Shown: positions 23,990-36,481, numbered from the stretch's first letter. The stretch is DNA of 64,000 nucleotides from Tanypteryx hageni (GCA_028673005.1 CM054116.1:25893840-25957839), one strand, 5' to 3'. Numbers and translations are program-made. The notes: generated by a model not told the origin, from the letters alone.

Positions 23990-24325
23990 GGAGAGGGGGA
24001 AAAGGAGAGAGGGAAAGGGAGAGGGGGAAAGGGAGAGGGGGAAAGGGAAAGGGAGAGAGAGAAAGGGAGAGAGGGAAAGATAGAGATGGAAAGGGACAGG
24101 GGGAAGGGAGAGGAGGAAAGGGAGAGGGGGAAAGGGAGATGGGGAAGGGAGAGGGGGGAAGGGAGAGGAGGAAAGGGAGAGGGGGGAAGGGAGATGGGGA
24201 AGGGAGAGGGGGAAAGGGAGAGGAGGAAAGGGAGAGGGGGAAAGGGAGAGGGGGGAAGGGAGAGGGGGAAGGGGAGAGGGGGAAAGGGTGAGGGGGAAAG
24301 GGAGAGTGGGAAGGGGAGAGGCAGA
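23990..24325 (+). repeat. GGGAAAGGGAGAGG-type minisatellite
   Basis: About 330 bases of tandem units alternate GGGAAAG, GGGAGAGG, GGGGGAAG and GGGAGATGG. Units are about 12-14 bases and are nested into 30-50-base blocks. Every unit carries G-runs of three or more, so the plus strand is G-quadruplex-prone and the duplex is a mirror-repeat purine tract able to form a triplex. Frames of 120-230 residues through it are translation artefacts of the repeat. Confidence 0.85.
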
Positions 24326-24419
24326 GAAAATTTCCTTCTTGCTGGAATGAAACTCCACAGATGCGCCGAATGATGGTGCGAGCCTCAAGAAGGGGCACTT
24401 CACATGCAGATGCTGAAAA

Positions 24420-26100
24420 AGGTATTTAGCGTGCGTTTTACGTTTGCATTTAAGTCGTTTTTAGTAATTTGCGAAAGAAGACCTCCCTGGATGGCCATTA
24501 ATCCAAGCTCTCGCGTGTTACCTGAAAAGGAATGTGAATAAATCAGAAAGATGACATCGGCGGGCATCTGAAGAAAAGTCTTTCCGCTCGGAATGTGCCA
24601 TCGACGACGCCTGTGGCTTTCATTTTATTATATAATATAGGCAGTGCCCTGCGAATCATAAAATGTTTTTCGAATCAAATCACGAATCGAATCATCTCTA
24701 AATATTCGAATCAAATCGAATCACGAATCGAATCGACCGTGCAGATAGATATTATAGGGTATATAGAATGTTTACAATTTTAAGAATGCAGTCACTCTAA
24801 TCAGAAAAGTCTACTAAAACAATAATTTTTAACTAACGACAAACCTTATTGCCGAATACACAATTTTATTTCATAAATTAATTAAGTCTAGGAACTCCAA
24901 TTCTTACATCTATTACTGGACAACTTTAACCATATAACACTCACAAACTCGGCATGAAGTTCAAAATTAGACTTACTACATAAACAATAAACAAGACTTA
25001 CAGTATTACGAACCCAGAAAATATTACCAAATTCAACTGTACATAATCCATGTCAACGAAATTACACCCTAGGTCCTCGCCTTATTCTCTCTTCACAAGA
25101 ATACTCTTGTAAATAAAATATGCCGTGATTTTGCCTGTTAAAAATATTGGTAAGAGCTTAAGATAATATTTTTTGTGAACATAGCTTCATTCTCGTCTCG
25201 TTAAACGTTGTACGATAAGATATTGTGTTTTACGGAAGTATTGTAGAATCGAAAATATTGAATCGGAGTCCGAGCTACCGAATCTAACTCTCTTTTCCGA
25301 TTCGAAACCAAACAGAATCTGGAAGCTTCGAAGGGCCCAAAGTAGAAATCATGGTGGCGATTTTTTCTCGATCCCAAACTTGCTTGGCGCTCATCGGACC
25401 TAAGAGCATCATGAAAAATTAATATCGTCGGAGTGATAAAAGTAATGAGAATAACGAGAAACATGAAAGTGTGATATTTAAAGCAAACGCCAGTCAGGGG
25501 TTTTAGCTCAATAAATTCCAGCAGTGATTAATCGAGCATTCCTTAAGCATTGGATTTTAATGAATTTCTCAATTTATTCCGATTTTTTCCATATCTGAGA
25601 CAATGGTGTTATAGAAAGGTTCGCAGATTGTCTAGGCAAGCGTTTGTACGTTCTTTAAACGTCTCCACAAACAATGACATGTATCACTTGTACCTGTCAA
25701 CTGCATCACGAAGGGAATCAGCTCAGTGAGTTACGAATGAATGCATTTGTAAGGGAATTGACCAAATTTTGGTGCAAATTGACCCACAGACTTCCACGGT
25801 TAGGCTCTTTCTTTGCTCCTTTAACAGTCATCTGCAATCAATCGAAATTTTGCTAATTTTATTTGAACCCTTTCTTAGTTTTTTCATCATATTTCTTTGA
25901 GAACTTGCATAATTTTATCATGACAAACCGATGTCCTCTACTAATGCCGCGATCGACCAATGAACATTTTTGAAAGTTCAATGGCAAACTTTTTCTGTCA
26001 GTGGCGTTATTTATCAATATTTAAAAAATTATGAGCCTCTGTGCATGCCAAATTTTGTCAGTTGCGTTTACGAAAGTTGTTTCTTAGAAATATTTCTTAC
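24420..26100. other. Spacer with CGAATC-rich patches
   Basis: GAATC/CGAATC clusters lie at 24655-24740 and 25245-25310 and could be the ends of an old DNA transposon, but the termini do not match well. No gene was recognised. Confidence 0.35.
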
Positions 26101-26108
26101 AAGACTGT

Positions 26109-26491
26109 GTGATTCAGGATGTTCAGGATTTTCCTGGGCTTCCCCAAACATTGACTTGTAAACATAAGTCTAAAGCGGCTGCTTATTGCTGTTCTCATGT
26201 TACTTGGACTGACCAGAAAGATTTTTACGAAAACTTTTGCGCTGTCAAAGAAAAGGTGCTTCAGGACGCTTTCTTTTCAAATACATCGAAATTGAAGAAC
26301 CAAAGAAATCTCGACTGACGACGAAAGAAAGAGGAGAAAAATCATTAACCTTAAAATATTTCATTCTCCATAAAAATACCAAGGTCCGTGTCAGCAGGGA
26401 CGACTTTCTTAAAGCACTTTGTCTAAAAATCATTTTCAAGGAGTTTTCAAAAGGCCCTTTATGGCAGAAAGGTTACCGGAGAAATGACTAG
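26109..26491 (+). pseudogene. Possible relic of an uncharacterised transposase-like insect family
   Basis: Two frames, shifted near 26310, read TDQKDFYENFCAV...QDAFFSN and then SLTLKYFILHKNTKVRVSRDDFLKALCLKI. The order D-K-F-Y/W, then Y-x-L-x-x-G/N-x-x-x-x-V-C/S-x-x-x-F-L, resembles a dispersed transposase-like family found in many copies in aphids and other insects. I recall the pattern rather than an alignment. No DDE catalytic region is visible downstream, where the LINE begins. Confidence 0.3.
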
Positions 26492-26728
26492 ATGCTGACA
26501 GGAGATCGCGTTTATGGAAAGAGAGAAAAGACGCGGTAATAACGCAGGGGACCGTTTTCGAAGTTTTGGTTATATCTCCCATTGCGGAAGACTCAATGGC
26601 CGTCACATAATGTAAACTTTCAATTTTTACGCTCGTGACCAGTGAATCTCGCGACATACAGTGCGACAGAAATGGCGACTATAGCAGACTTTCCCATGCT
26701 AAGTTACATCGCATTCCGACACATGTAG

Positions 26729-27548
26729 TTTATACTATTTTTTCGTGTTTGTGGTGATATCGAACTTATCGCCGGTCCTCATAAACTAAACATTTTCTGC
26801 CAGAACACAAGGTCTATTGCTGGTAAGATGGTTACAGACTTTAACCTTGCATTTTCTGGTGCTCCGAATCACGGTGTTGAAGTGATTTGTGCAACGGAGA
26901 CTTGGTTGAATCCAACTGTTTTACAAGGTGAAGTATTGAGTGATGATTTTAACGTCTATCGAAGAGATAGAAATAGTGTTGCAGTGCGAGAGAATAAGAG
27001 AGGTGGTGGAACGTTTCTTGCTTTCTCCTCAAACATCTCATAGGTGAAATAACCTTAAAACTTCTTGCGAAATAGCTGTCGCCGAGCTACGTTTGCAAAC
27101 CCTTCCTCGAGCCAAATTACTCATTGCTGTGGCCTAACTCCCTCCCCCCGTGTCCCCTGCCGACTTAGAGGCCCTCCACTCATCGCTCGAGGCAACGCAA
27201 GCTGACCTGCTTATCCTGCTTGGAGATTTTAACCTTTCTGACGTTTCGTGGACATTCGCTGCGGATAGGTTTTCCCTCCATCCATTTAGTGATTTTAATG
27301 GTTTACATATTAATTCAATTCTTCAATGGTTAAATAAATGCAGTTTGAGACAAATAATCAGTTTTCCAACCTATAGGGACAATTTTCTTGGCCTTGCTAT
27401 TGTGTATAAGAGAATATCCAGTTCACTCTCAAGTTCTGTAACTCAAGTAGTGGGAGTGCAAAAAATCACATCAAATCACATTCCATTTCTCTGCGAACTT
27501 CAGTTAGACACTGTTTCTAGAGTGAATAAAACGCATAATCTTAGATAA
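26729..27548 (+). pseudogene. LINE endonuclease domain, frameshifted and mutated
   Basis: The first frame (26729-27043) contains KLNIFCQNTRSI and the metal-binding ET motif in ICATETWLNP. It stops at 27041. A second frame (27150-27548) carries GDFNLSDVSW. The usual SDH active-site motif reads SNHIPF, so the conserved aspartate is replaced. In functional copies this domain nicks target DNA to prime reverse transcription. The mutation and the frameshift make this copy inactive. Confidence 0.8.
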
Positions 27549-28089
27549 AACTGGAAGAGAATGAACCTTAATGCATTTAAAGAGCTCCTCGCTCTTTGCT
27601 TCTTTGGACGAATGTTGTGACTTATTCTATACTCTTTTCGAAAGTTGCATATCGGATTGTGTTCCTCTTCTGAAGATTAATCTCCTTAAATTCCCCGTTT
27701 GGTATGATTGTGAACTTATTTTATTACTTAAGACGAAAATCAGAGAATTTAAAAAATGGAAAAAAACAAAATTACTCTAGTGACTATGTGAAATTCTCAA
27801 CCAATCTTACAGCTTTCAAGCATTTGCAAATATCTAAGTATCATTCTTACCTAAACGAGGTCGATTCCTCTCTCAAAGGAAACCCGAAGCTCTTTTCGCG
27901 TTTCATATGGCAAAAAATAGGTGACCGGCGAATACTATCCATAGTCTGCTATGATAATGTGGAAGCAACTAACTCTCAAAGTGCTTGTAATTTATTTGCT
28001 GAATTCTTCTCCTCTGTATTTAAAAAAAACCTGCCCAAGCTTCCTACAGCTATGATTCTCTTCCATCCAAGAACGATCTCCTATCCAAC

Positions 28090-28871
28090 TTGCATTTATC
28101 TAAAAATGATGTTTACGAAGTCATAAAGAGCCTTAAATGTGATGCATCACCTGCGTCTGACGCTGTACCGGTATTTATTATAAAATCCTGTGCTAATCAA
28201 ATTTCTGGCCCTCTGCTTCTTCTTTTCAATCAGATTTTGAATTACCAATCTTTTCCTACGAGATGCAAACAAACAATTATAACACCTATACATAAAAGTG
28301 ACAATAAGACAGATTTAAAAAAGTACAGGCCTATCTCTTTGTTTCCCACATTTTCAAAAACTTCGAAAAACTCCTGTACAGGAAACTCATGGATCATTGT
28401 AAGGCCCATATTTCTGAATCACAGCATGGATTTCTTCCGAATCGCTCCACTACTTCTAATTTATCAGTTTTAGTTAACCATGAATCCTCTATTATTAACA
28501 AAAGCAGTCAAAGTGATGTAATTTACATAGATTTTGAAAAGGCGTTTGACAGTGTTGATCATAGTTTCCTCCTACGTAAGCTTCGGGCTCTTGGAGTTAG
28601 TGGAGCTTTATTCGAAATTTTGCTCTCTTATTTATACAACCGCACACAAAAAGTAGTTGTCGATGGCTTTGCTTCATCCATAAATGGGGTCACCTCGGGT
28701 GTTCCTCAGGGATCTATTCTGGGTCCATTCCTGTTTAATGTATTTATTAATGATATACCATTATTCCTTATATGTAAAATTCTATTTTACGCCGATGATA
28801 ATAAAATTTACAATAGAATTGGCCGATTAGAAGATTGTGTCCTTCTCCAAAATGATATAGACATTTTTTAA
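28090..28871 (+). pseudogene. LINE reverse transcriptase domain, frameshifted
   Basis: Frame one reads DAVPVFIIKSCANQI and KYRPISL, the start of the palm/fingers. After a shift near 28352 the second frame reads SQHGFLPNRSTTSNL, YIDFEKAFDSVDH (first catalytic Asp), GVPQGSILGP and FYADDNKIY (YADD box). The order and spacing are those of non-LTR reverse transcriptases. Confidence 0.88.
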
Positions 28872-29061
28872 ATTGTGCCAAAGATGGAAATTGTTTCCCA
28901 ATATAAAAATGCAAAGTCATTTCGTTTTCTTTAAAGAAAAAAATGGATGTGTATTCTTATAAAATGAACGGCCATACTTTGGAACGAGTGAATACAGTGA
29001 ATGATCTGGGAGTTATACTGGCATTAAACTCAATTTCAGTGATCACGTCAGATCCATTCTT

Positions 29062-29631
29062 TTGGTGGCATTTAGATTATTAGGTTTCATTAAACGCAAC
29101 TCAGCTGAAAACTTTTCTCTCCCAACCGTTGTGAACATTTTTTGCACGCTTGTTCGACCAGCGCTGGAGTATGCGAGTGTGATATGGAATCCCACAAAGC
29201 AGGCCAATATAAACGCCGTCGAAAAAGTGCAAAGACGTTTTACCCGGTGGCTCTGCTATAAGGCAAAGATGGCCTACAGTAGAGAGAACTATCCTTCCCT
29301 CTGTAAAAACTTCAATCTAATGCCACTGGGTGACAGGAGAAAGCTCATAGACATGGTTTTTCTTCGAAACCCTCTCAATAGCACTATTTACTGTAATGGG
29401 TTAGTGTCACTAGTGGGTTTAAATGTTCCACTGCGTAGGTCTCGCCACACCCCACTCCTTCATGAACCATATTCGAGAGTAAATATTTATAGTGACTCAC
29501 TAATCCCCAGAATTGTTCGGCTCTTTAATGTTGAAGGTTCAAAGTGTAATACAATTGTCATTTTTGATGCCTCACGTGGTGTATTTAAAAAAATAGAAAA
29601 AACAACTTTGACGAGCACAAGCAAATTTTAA
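29062..29631 (+). pseudogene. LINE C-terminal region
   Basis: A 189-residue frame includes LVRPALEYASVIWNP and AVEKVQRRFTRWLC, followed by RRKLIDMVFL. These segments conventionally follow the reverse transcriptase thumb in this LINE group. A frameshift around 28870-29060 separates it from the RT frame. Translation ends at TAA 29629-29631 and the 3' UTR and tail follow. Confidence 0.85.
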
Positions 29632-30072
29632 TGTTACGAGTTGTTTAATTATAGGTATGTGAACGTTTATTTGTGTATGTGTCCTTAGGTATGTAATGTG
29701 TTTTGTATTTTTATATATTTATATATTTTATTATAACATTTGTAATTAGGATATTCCTGTTTGTTTAATAAATAATAATAATATAAAGCACAATTAAAAG
29801 CAAAGTTAAATTTGGATGAATTAAAATAACACAGTTTTAAATCACACTTGACTTGTTCCACATTCCACGAAATCTCAGCATCGTCTATTAATTTATATAA
29901 TTTCAAAGTTATATTCTCTTAATTTTGTATAAATACTATATTTATCTTATGAATTAGCGTGTTGTGTAAAATAACTTCGTGTGCCATCCTGTGGCACGCA
30001 CTCCTTGGATTTCTGTACCTTAGTTTATTGTAAATGCTATTGATTTCGAATTCATTCCGACATATCTGTATC

Positions 30073-30328
30073 CAGAGACGTACCTGGGAGATATGGCGCC
30101 CATGGAAAAATTTTAAGGAAACACCTCGTTTTACTAGAATATTATTTTTCCCGCGTTTTAATAAAGAATAATAGATTTTATAAACAATAACTTTAACATT
30201 TGAGTATTAAATTAATTCGTATTTATGGGAAAATAAAAGTTTGACATTTTTTGCGTGATAGATTTGCGCCTTTTGCAAGCGGCGCCTATAGCAAATGCCA
30301 CCTTCGCCATGTCCTAGTTACGGCACTG
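30073..30328. mobile_element. hAT-type MITE (256 bp) with a perfect 8-bp duplication
   Basis: The left terminus is CAGAGACGTACCTGGGAGAT. The right terminus read inverted is CAGTGCCGTAACTAGGACAT, and both continue into GGCG. The octamer TCTGTATC flanks both sides exactly (30065-30072 and 30329-30336). CAG termini with an 8-bp duplication define a hAT insertion. The perfect duplication suggests it is younger than the other hAT relics here. Confidence 0.85.
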
Positions 30329-30339
30329 TCTGTATCGTA

Positions 30340-31980
30340 TTGTTTCAGAAAAGCGTTACCAAATGCTTATTTAAGGAAGCAGCGTTGTTTTTCAAATGCA
30401 ATGATGGTAATGACACGTATAAATGACCAACAATTTATTCTTAATGAAAGTGTTTCGAATTTCATATTATTGTAAACTTAATATTCAAGGAAATTTCGCA
30501 ATTCTATGGATAAAGTGGAAGCGATGTATTATTTAAACACATCAGAGATCGGCTAGGAGAACTCTTGTGTTGGAGTCAATGCGTACAGATATTCGAAACG
30601 ACACTTTTACGGGACCAGGATGTTTAAGTTGATTAACATTTCATATTTGAAGCAAATCTCACTTTTGTGTCCATTATAAGCCATTGATGAATTAAAAATT
30701 CCCGATAATCTCAGGTATGTGCTCGATTTAATCGTATAAATTGCATATCCCGTCAATTTTCATCCCACGGATTCTTGACCGTATATAGCGGACAAAATTA
30801 TAAACCAGTAAATTCCTAAATTAAGAGATTCTATCCAGATTTCGACGCTTTGCGTCGTCGTCACTCCTGAAGTTATTTTTAATTCTTAATAATGAATTTT
30901 TACTAAGTAACGGCAAAAACAATTAACTATATATAAACCAGTACTTTACTTAATCTGCGGGACCAATGGCTGTGAAATTATCAGTGAATGAATTTAATTT
31001 AGACGACCAATTTGTATTTCACATTATTTTTTCGAAATCGTCAGTTTAATGTTAAAGTTTCGAAATTAATCGCAATTCATTTATTAGCCAAGACGAAACA
31101 CTAAAGACTGTTGATATTTTAAAAAAAATCACTACGGTTTAATGGTATTATGGCTTTTAAGACGATTCCAATATCTGATTTTTCTAATATAGAATGAGTG
31201 TGAATGCCACATATCAAATATAATTAAGTGAATTTACTCACCTTGACTTTGATAAAAGGAAAACAGAACACGCAATTCCTATTGTACAAAATCTATACCC
31301 ATTGAGTTTATTTACTTAAAAAAAGCATTTAGTTCAAATCATTCCTGCAATTTCATTGACGAGCACATGAACTACAGAATATCTCCATTAATTTTTATAA
31401 TAGCTATGTACTCAATATTATATAGGAAACTGTCGTTTGCGATTGCAAGATAATAGGGAAACTTTTATGTAGAGTCAGAAGGCCATAATATTTGCATAGA
31501 ATAATAGACACGCGGGTATATGACGTTAAATATTTTCCTGATATTAAGTTTCTACAAATTTATAGCGAGGTTCTCTATCTTTAACTGTGGAAGATGGTTG
31601 AAGATATCGGAATTGGAAATTCTGTTTACGTCTCCAGCTTTTGCCAATTGTCTATCCTCATATATACACCGCTGCGTGGAGTTATAACATGGCAAACAAA
31701 TGCAAATATCATCCATGTATAACAAATACACATCTACACAAAATTTTCCTCTAACATTCGTTCAAGACGTAAAACAAAGGGTATCGTGTCATGGATACGA
31801 GCATATACCCCCCTCTTCCAAGAGCAAAATGAATTTCATTTTTATTGACATTTTCCCATGAAAAACGTATATATCCTTTTTCTCTTTGACTTTTGCCAAA
31901 CGCTCATCCCCCTCTGATGAAATGAACGGATGGAACAAAAAAATCCGACCGATATTGTTCCAAGGCCTCTTCAAAAATCA
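30340..31980. other. AT-rich spacer, nothing recognised
   Basis: No gene or repeat boundary was identified. Confidence 0.45.
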
Positions 31981-31997
31981 TTTTTTACTCCGCTTCC

Positions 31998-32480
31998 GCT
32001 CCTCTCTCTCTTTCCTCTATCTCTCTCTCTCTCTGTCTTTCATTCCCTCTTTCTCTCTCTCTCTCTATCCCTCTCGCAGTCGCAAGCAAAAAATTCGGGA
32101 CGGGAAAAAAAGAGTATACGGCGAGGCGCCTCATTTAATTTGAAACAAATGATATCGAATTCCAGATAGCTCGCTCACCTGCACACACTCTCTCCCCAGA
32201 CGCGCTCCATATCCCTACCCCATTCCACCTCCCTCCCCCTCCCACCTCCTCCACCTTCCGCTATTCTCTCTCTCCCTCATCTCCGCACTCCAATATTGGC
32301 GTGCGCCACTGCGAGTGTGTTTCTGCACACACGCCCGCACACACACACACGCACTCCAGCCCTCTTCCGTCCCATCCAAAACCTTCCCTCTCTTCTCCAT
32401 TCCTCAATGCTCCTTCTCCCGTAGCTACCCCCTCCCTCCCACAGCCTCCTATTACCACGACCTCCACCTCCCGTGAATAC
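31998..32480. repeat. (TC)n and C-rich low-complexity tract with (CA)n
   Basis: CTCT runs at 31998-32075, C/T-rich DNA at 32200-32480 and (AC)n near 32333-32351. Overlapping frames on both strands are compositional. Confidence 0.65.
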
Positions 32481-33019
32481 ACTAGTCCTTCTGGAACCCA
32501 CTCCTCGCGATGTCAAGAGAGCGGCCATATTGCAGAATGACGGCATCAAAGAATGAAAATATTATCGGTCCCACTCCTCCCTCCGGCATTTTCAAAGGCC
32601 CTCCTCCTCCAGCCCCACCTAACTCCTTTTTCCCCAATTACGCTCCATTCTATACACTCCTCACTCCCTCGCTGCCCCCGTCTTCCCAAAAGCCCCCCTC
32701 CCCACCTCTCCTGCCCGCCCCCACCCACCATCCCGCGGGGGCAGCAACATATAGGCTACCTGGTACCTGTGTATTCACGCAAGCGCCGTTATTGCCAAGT
32801 AGTGTTTCCATGCCTCTGGAATGTAATAACGGCAAAGGAAGCGGTGTGTGAGGATGGGAGCGGGTGGGGGAGGGGAGAAGGGGTTTAGAGAGGTTAGAGA
32901 GGATTCGTGGGGTGAGATCAGGAGGAGAAAGAAAGAGCAAAGTGGAGATATGGAGGAAGGGAGGATACGGCCAGGTGGGATACAAAGTGTACGAGTTGGT
33001 GGAGGCAGGATAAAAAAAG

Positions 33020-35100
33020 GGATATCTATCTATACAGTATATACCGAGTGGAGAATCAAGGATTTCATCATTATCAAATATTTTAAAAACATCAATTGAA
33101 GTACGATTTTTCAGTAATGACTAGATAATGAACATGTCTATGAATAATTCAACCCGCATAACTCAAATGTTAAAAAGAGTTATTGTAAACTCCAATTTAT
33201 ATGTCGTTGCTAATGTCTAAAGGTGTACAATATCGTTATAACACGGGCACACCTAGCTAATATCATTTAATAAAATACGAATGCGTCTAAAAATGCTATT
33301 TTTACTGCGTGCTCACGACAATAAAAGAAATTTTGACGTATGGACAGGATGAAATTATTAAGTTTCGCTTGCAGTTTAGACGTTTTTTTAAACGTCTTTC
33401 AAAATTTCAGAAACAATATTAGCCAGGTTCACTTGGCTACTGCCCATATTAACCAATTTCAGATGTTAGACGTAGCAAACGTACAACGCCACTTACGACA
33501 TTGTCTTGTGAAACAATCTCTTCCCCAAGGAATCATTTAATTGCTGGCACAAATGAGAACATTAATAAAACTAGGAATTTTTCTTTTGAAACAAATTGTC
33601 ATACATGTTAATGGAAGCATAGGGATTTTATAAATATAGTTCATTTTTTAATTAATACTCTAAGAAGTAATAAATTTAAAGGAGAAATTAAAATTTGATA
33701 AAATTCTTATTATAAAGAATATTAACCGGCGATCATTGTGATTTTAATCAACTTATACATGAATGTATACTTTTTGCACATTTCTTGTATATGTATTGTA
33801 ATTCATCTGTACTAAAATGCAGAAGTTTTATTAAACAACATGTGGGTTAATAGTTTGATTTTTGTGTAAATATAATTTTAGTAAAAATGTTGATATTGTT
33901 AAAAACTGGATAAACTTCTGATACAATACAGATTAAGATAGATTTGCAGCAATCTGGTGTAGACTCTAAATGGGAGTAGTATTTTCATCATTATTGCTCT
34001 TTATTTTCACGTTTACGAAGTTATGCGCTTAGAACTACGTTACAGAAGACAATGTATCGATCGCAGAACTAACATTACTTTCCAAAAACTACACATTTAA
34101 CATCATTATAAATTAAAACGTTAAATGATGTAGAAATGTCATGGAATACGGTGAAGCAGTAAAAAATGTATATAAATAATTTAGATCTCCGAAAAATCCC
34201 GAGGATAATACATTTATTTTTGCGTGAAAATCAGGTCAATTATACAAGACGGTTCAACAATAAAAACTAAAGTAATAGACTTCCGTTTCAATGACAATTT
34301 TCAAACTCGCGAATCCTTTTGGTGACTTCTCATGTGAGGTACAGCAAGTCAGATTTGCGCTGGATCCCAGACCGAAATATAAAAAAATTATTTGCGTATT
34401 TTCAGAAAATAGATAAGAGTCGCAATTTCTTACAATTGTTCACAAGCTCTTGGAAAAGAAGGGATATAATCCATACGCAGAACTGCAGAAAAATCAATAC
34501 ATTTCGATATATTTACTAATAAAAGTTTATGAAGGAGTATTTGCAAAATAATGACTTTATTGGGATAAGAATGAGCGATTAGGGTGTAGAATTGAAGAAT
34601 GATAAAAAATGAATGTCGATATTTTGAATATTGCTACTTGCAAAAAAATTAATGGTGAAAAGCAGATATACGAGTACCTATACCTATTGTATAGGCACCA
34701 GAAATTATAGTTTGATAAATTTTGAGTGACTGTGGAAATTGATTAAAATGCATCAATAACAACGGAGCACAAGGATTTTGGTGTAACTAAGACAAAAGAA
34801 ATAAGAAAACAATTATTTAAAATTGGAGATTTATTTGCTGATGCATAACGAAAAAGCGGGTTTTATTAATTGAGATTTCTTAGAATGATAAACTTAAAAT
34901 TCTCTATAAATTTAGTAGTATATTTATATGACGAAGTAATTAATTTAAAAATTTTAACTCTCTATTTATATACATTTGCTCATAATCAAAATTTGAAATT
35001 TTGAACGAATCCCCTTCCACCCACTTATTTTTCGAAAATATTTCATCTGCTGTGCTATAGATGGCATTAAATGAAATGTAAGGCTGCATGTTTATATAAA
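33020..35100. other. AT-rich spacer, nothing recognised
   Basis: Strongly AT-rich DNA without coding or repeat structure that I could define. Confidence 0.45.
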
Positions 35101-35126
35101 CCCTAAGTTTCTTCATATTTTCCCAA

Positions 35127-35160
35127 CTGATGAAGACGTTGTCACATTGAAACCTAGGTC
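35127..35160 (+). ncRNA. Hammerhead-ribozyme-like core, possibly from a Penelope-like element
   Basis: CTGATGA (35127-35133) is followed by a GAC-GTT-GTC hairpin, then GAAA (35149-35152) and CCTAGGTC, in which CC/GG could form a minimal stem III before the GTC cleavage triplet (35158-35160). This order matches the conserved hammerhead core, and minimal stem III forms are known from Penelope-like retroelements. Against it, five extra bases lie between stem II and GAAA, and stem I pairs poorly, so it would be a decayed copy. No Penelope coding sequence was seen. Confidence 0.25.
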
Positions 35161-35902
35161 GTGTTTCTCGATAATATGATGGAATTTTGTTCAAGTATCT
35201 GTTTTATTTCCTTAATAAGGAATTCCACAAAATTAAGGCTTGCTTAGTGAATTACATATCGTTTAGTTTCAAATATTCCATTGCCCGAAACGCGCCTATT
35301 TGTGATACATTGTACACTTTCCTAACTTGTTGTATTTTACTTCATGGCCTATTTCTAAGTCTCAAAAATTTTACGTTGCGGTTCATTTGTTATTTTCTGT
35401 AACTTAGAAATCTCATCAATACAAGCAAAAATAACCAGCGGATTTAATTATAATTAATTAATACGACTCATTAAAACTAATTTTAAAAAATCTATGTTTC
35501 ACAAAGACAAGTAAAACTGATTAATTGAAATGTAATCAGTAACAGAAGTCACATTAATAATCTTATATATTATTACAGTGTGGGGTTGTTAGTCTGTTGG
35601 TTTGTTTGTTTGTATTTCCATTTTTCGTGAAAACGGAAGATTAAAAAAAACCCTTTAAATGTGGTATGGTTGGAAATCACGGACTTCCCGTGAGGGTGCA
35701 ACGGGTGGTCATTTCTTTCTCAAGTTCGTGAGTTCAATTCCAGACGTGTTTCATTTCTTCATTTGATTTACAGTGATCGGCTGGGATCCGATGTGTAGAC
35801 CTTTATTATTTAACATTTTTAAATGTCTCATAATTGAGATATCATTGCAGAATTTGTACTATTTTACGCACAAAAGAATATAGATTCTTATTTTTATCGT
35901 TT

Positions 35903-36219
35903 CAGTGGTGGCCAACCGGCGACTCCGGATCCGCATGCAGCTCTTTGAGAGTGGATATGTGGCTCTTTGAAACTTTGGCTGTCTTACATGTACCGTAATT
36001 TTCCGATTATAAAGCGCAAGGAGATTGTTGGTCAAAGAATGTCAGAAGTTCCACTAAATAAAAGGGTAAGTTTTTGTTTTTATCGTTATTATTATATGCT
36101 ACAGCAGCTAAATTATGTTTAAAATATATTTCATCAGTTCATTACGTGTCACTGCGCTCTTCGGTGACGTGCATTGTAGTATTGTGGCTCTTGCTCCGGC
36201 CCAGGTTAGCCACCCTACG
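35903..36219. mobile_element. Probable hAT-type MITE
   Basis: The left end is CAGTGGTGGCCAACCGGCG. The right end read inverted contains GGGTGGCTAACCTGGGCC, sharing GGTGGC.AACC. Both ends carry GGCTCTT or AGCTCTT motifs just inside. The flanking octamers do not match clearly. Confidence 0.45.
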
Positions 36220-36481
36220 TCTATTTACTTAGTCACTCAAATTTTAAGTTTAAGAATTATTCCCGAGTTCTTCGCATTTCAAAAAGAGATTACACTGTGT
36301 TTTCAGTGCATTTGCACAAGAGAGGAAAGATGCACGCATCATGCGTGCATACCTGCGAGGCAGAGGCGTTCTTTACGATTTATGCAATCATGTCGAAAAG
36401 GTAAATATTAATGCCTTAGTACCTATAATGTCTAAGAATTGAAAAATGATACATCAGTAGTGATGCCAAGGAAATATCAAT

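Larger units (their letters stand above)
26729..29790 (+). mobile_element. Decayed Jockey/CR1-group LINE, about 3 kb
   Basis: The order is an AP-like endonuclease, a linker, a reverse transcriptase and a C-terminal region, ending in an AT-rich 3' tail with AATAAATAATAATAAT at about 29769-29784. The layout and the VEKVQRRFTRWL motif fit the Jockey/CR1/L2 group. No ORF1 was recognised, so it is probably 5'-truncated. The coding line crosses several frameshifts (near 27040, 27550, 28040-28090, 28352 and 28870-29060). Target-site duplications were not found with confidence. Confidence 0.85.

Noticed and set aside
23715..24403. 190-230-residue frames of Phe/Pro/Leu/Ser (minus) and Gly/Glu/Arg/Lys (plus)
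   Set aside because: They are direct translations of the GGGAAAGGGAGAGG minisatellite in several frames at once.
24642..25342. Possible 700-bp hAT element (CAGTGCCCTGCGAATC to GCTTCGAAGGGCCCAAAG)
   Set aside because: Terminal similarity is weak, the right end lacks CTG, and the flanking octamers differ.
35580..35760. Possible tRNA-derived SINE (GTTCAATTCC as a B box, TGCAACGGGTGG as an A box)
   Set aside because: Box spacing and A-box match are poor, and no tail, duplication or second copy was seen.
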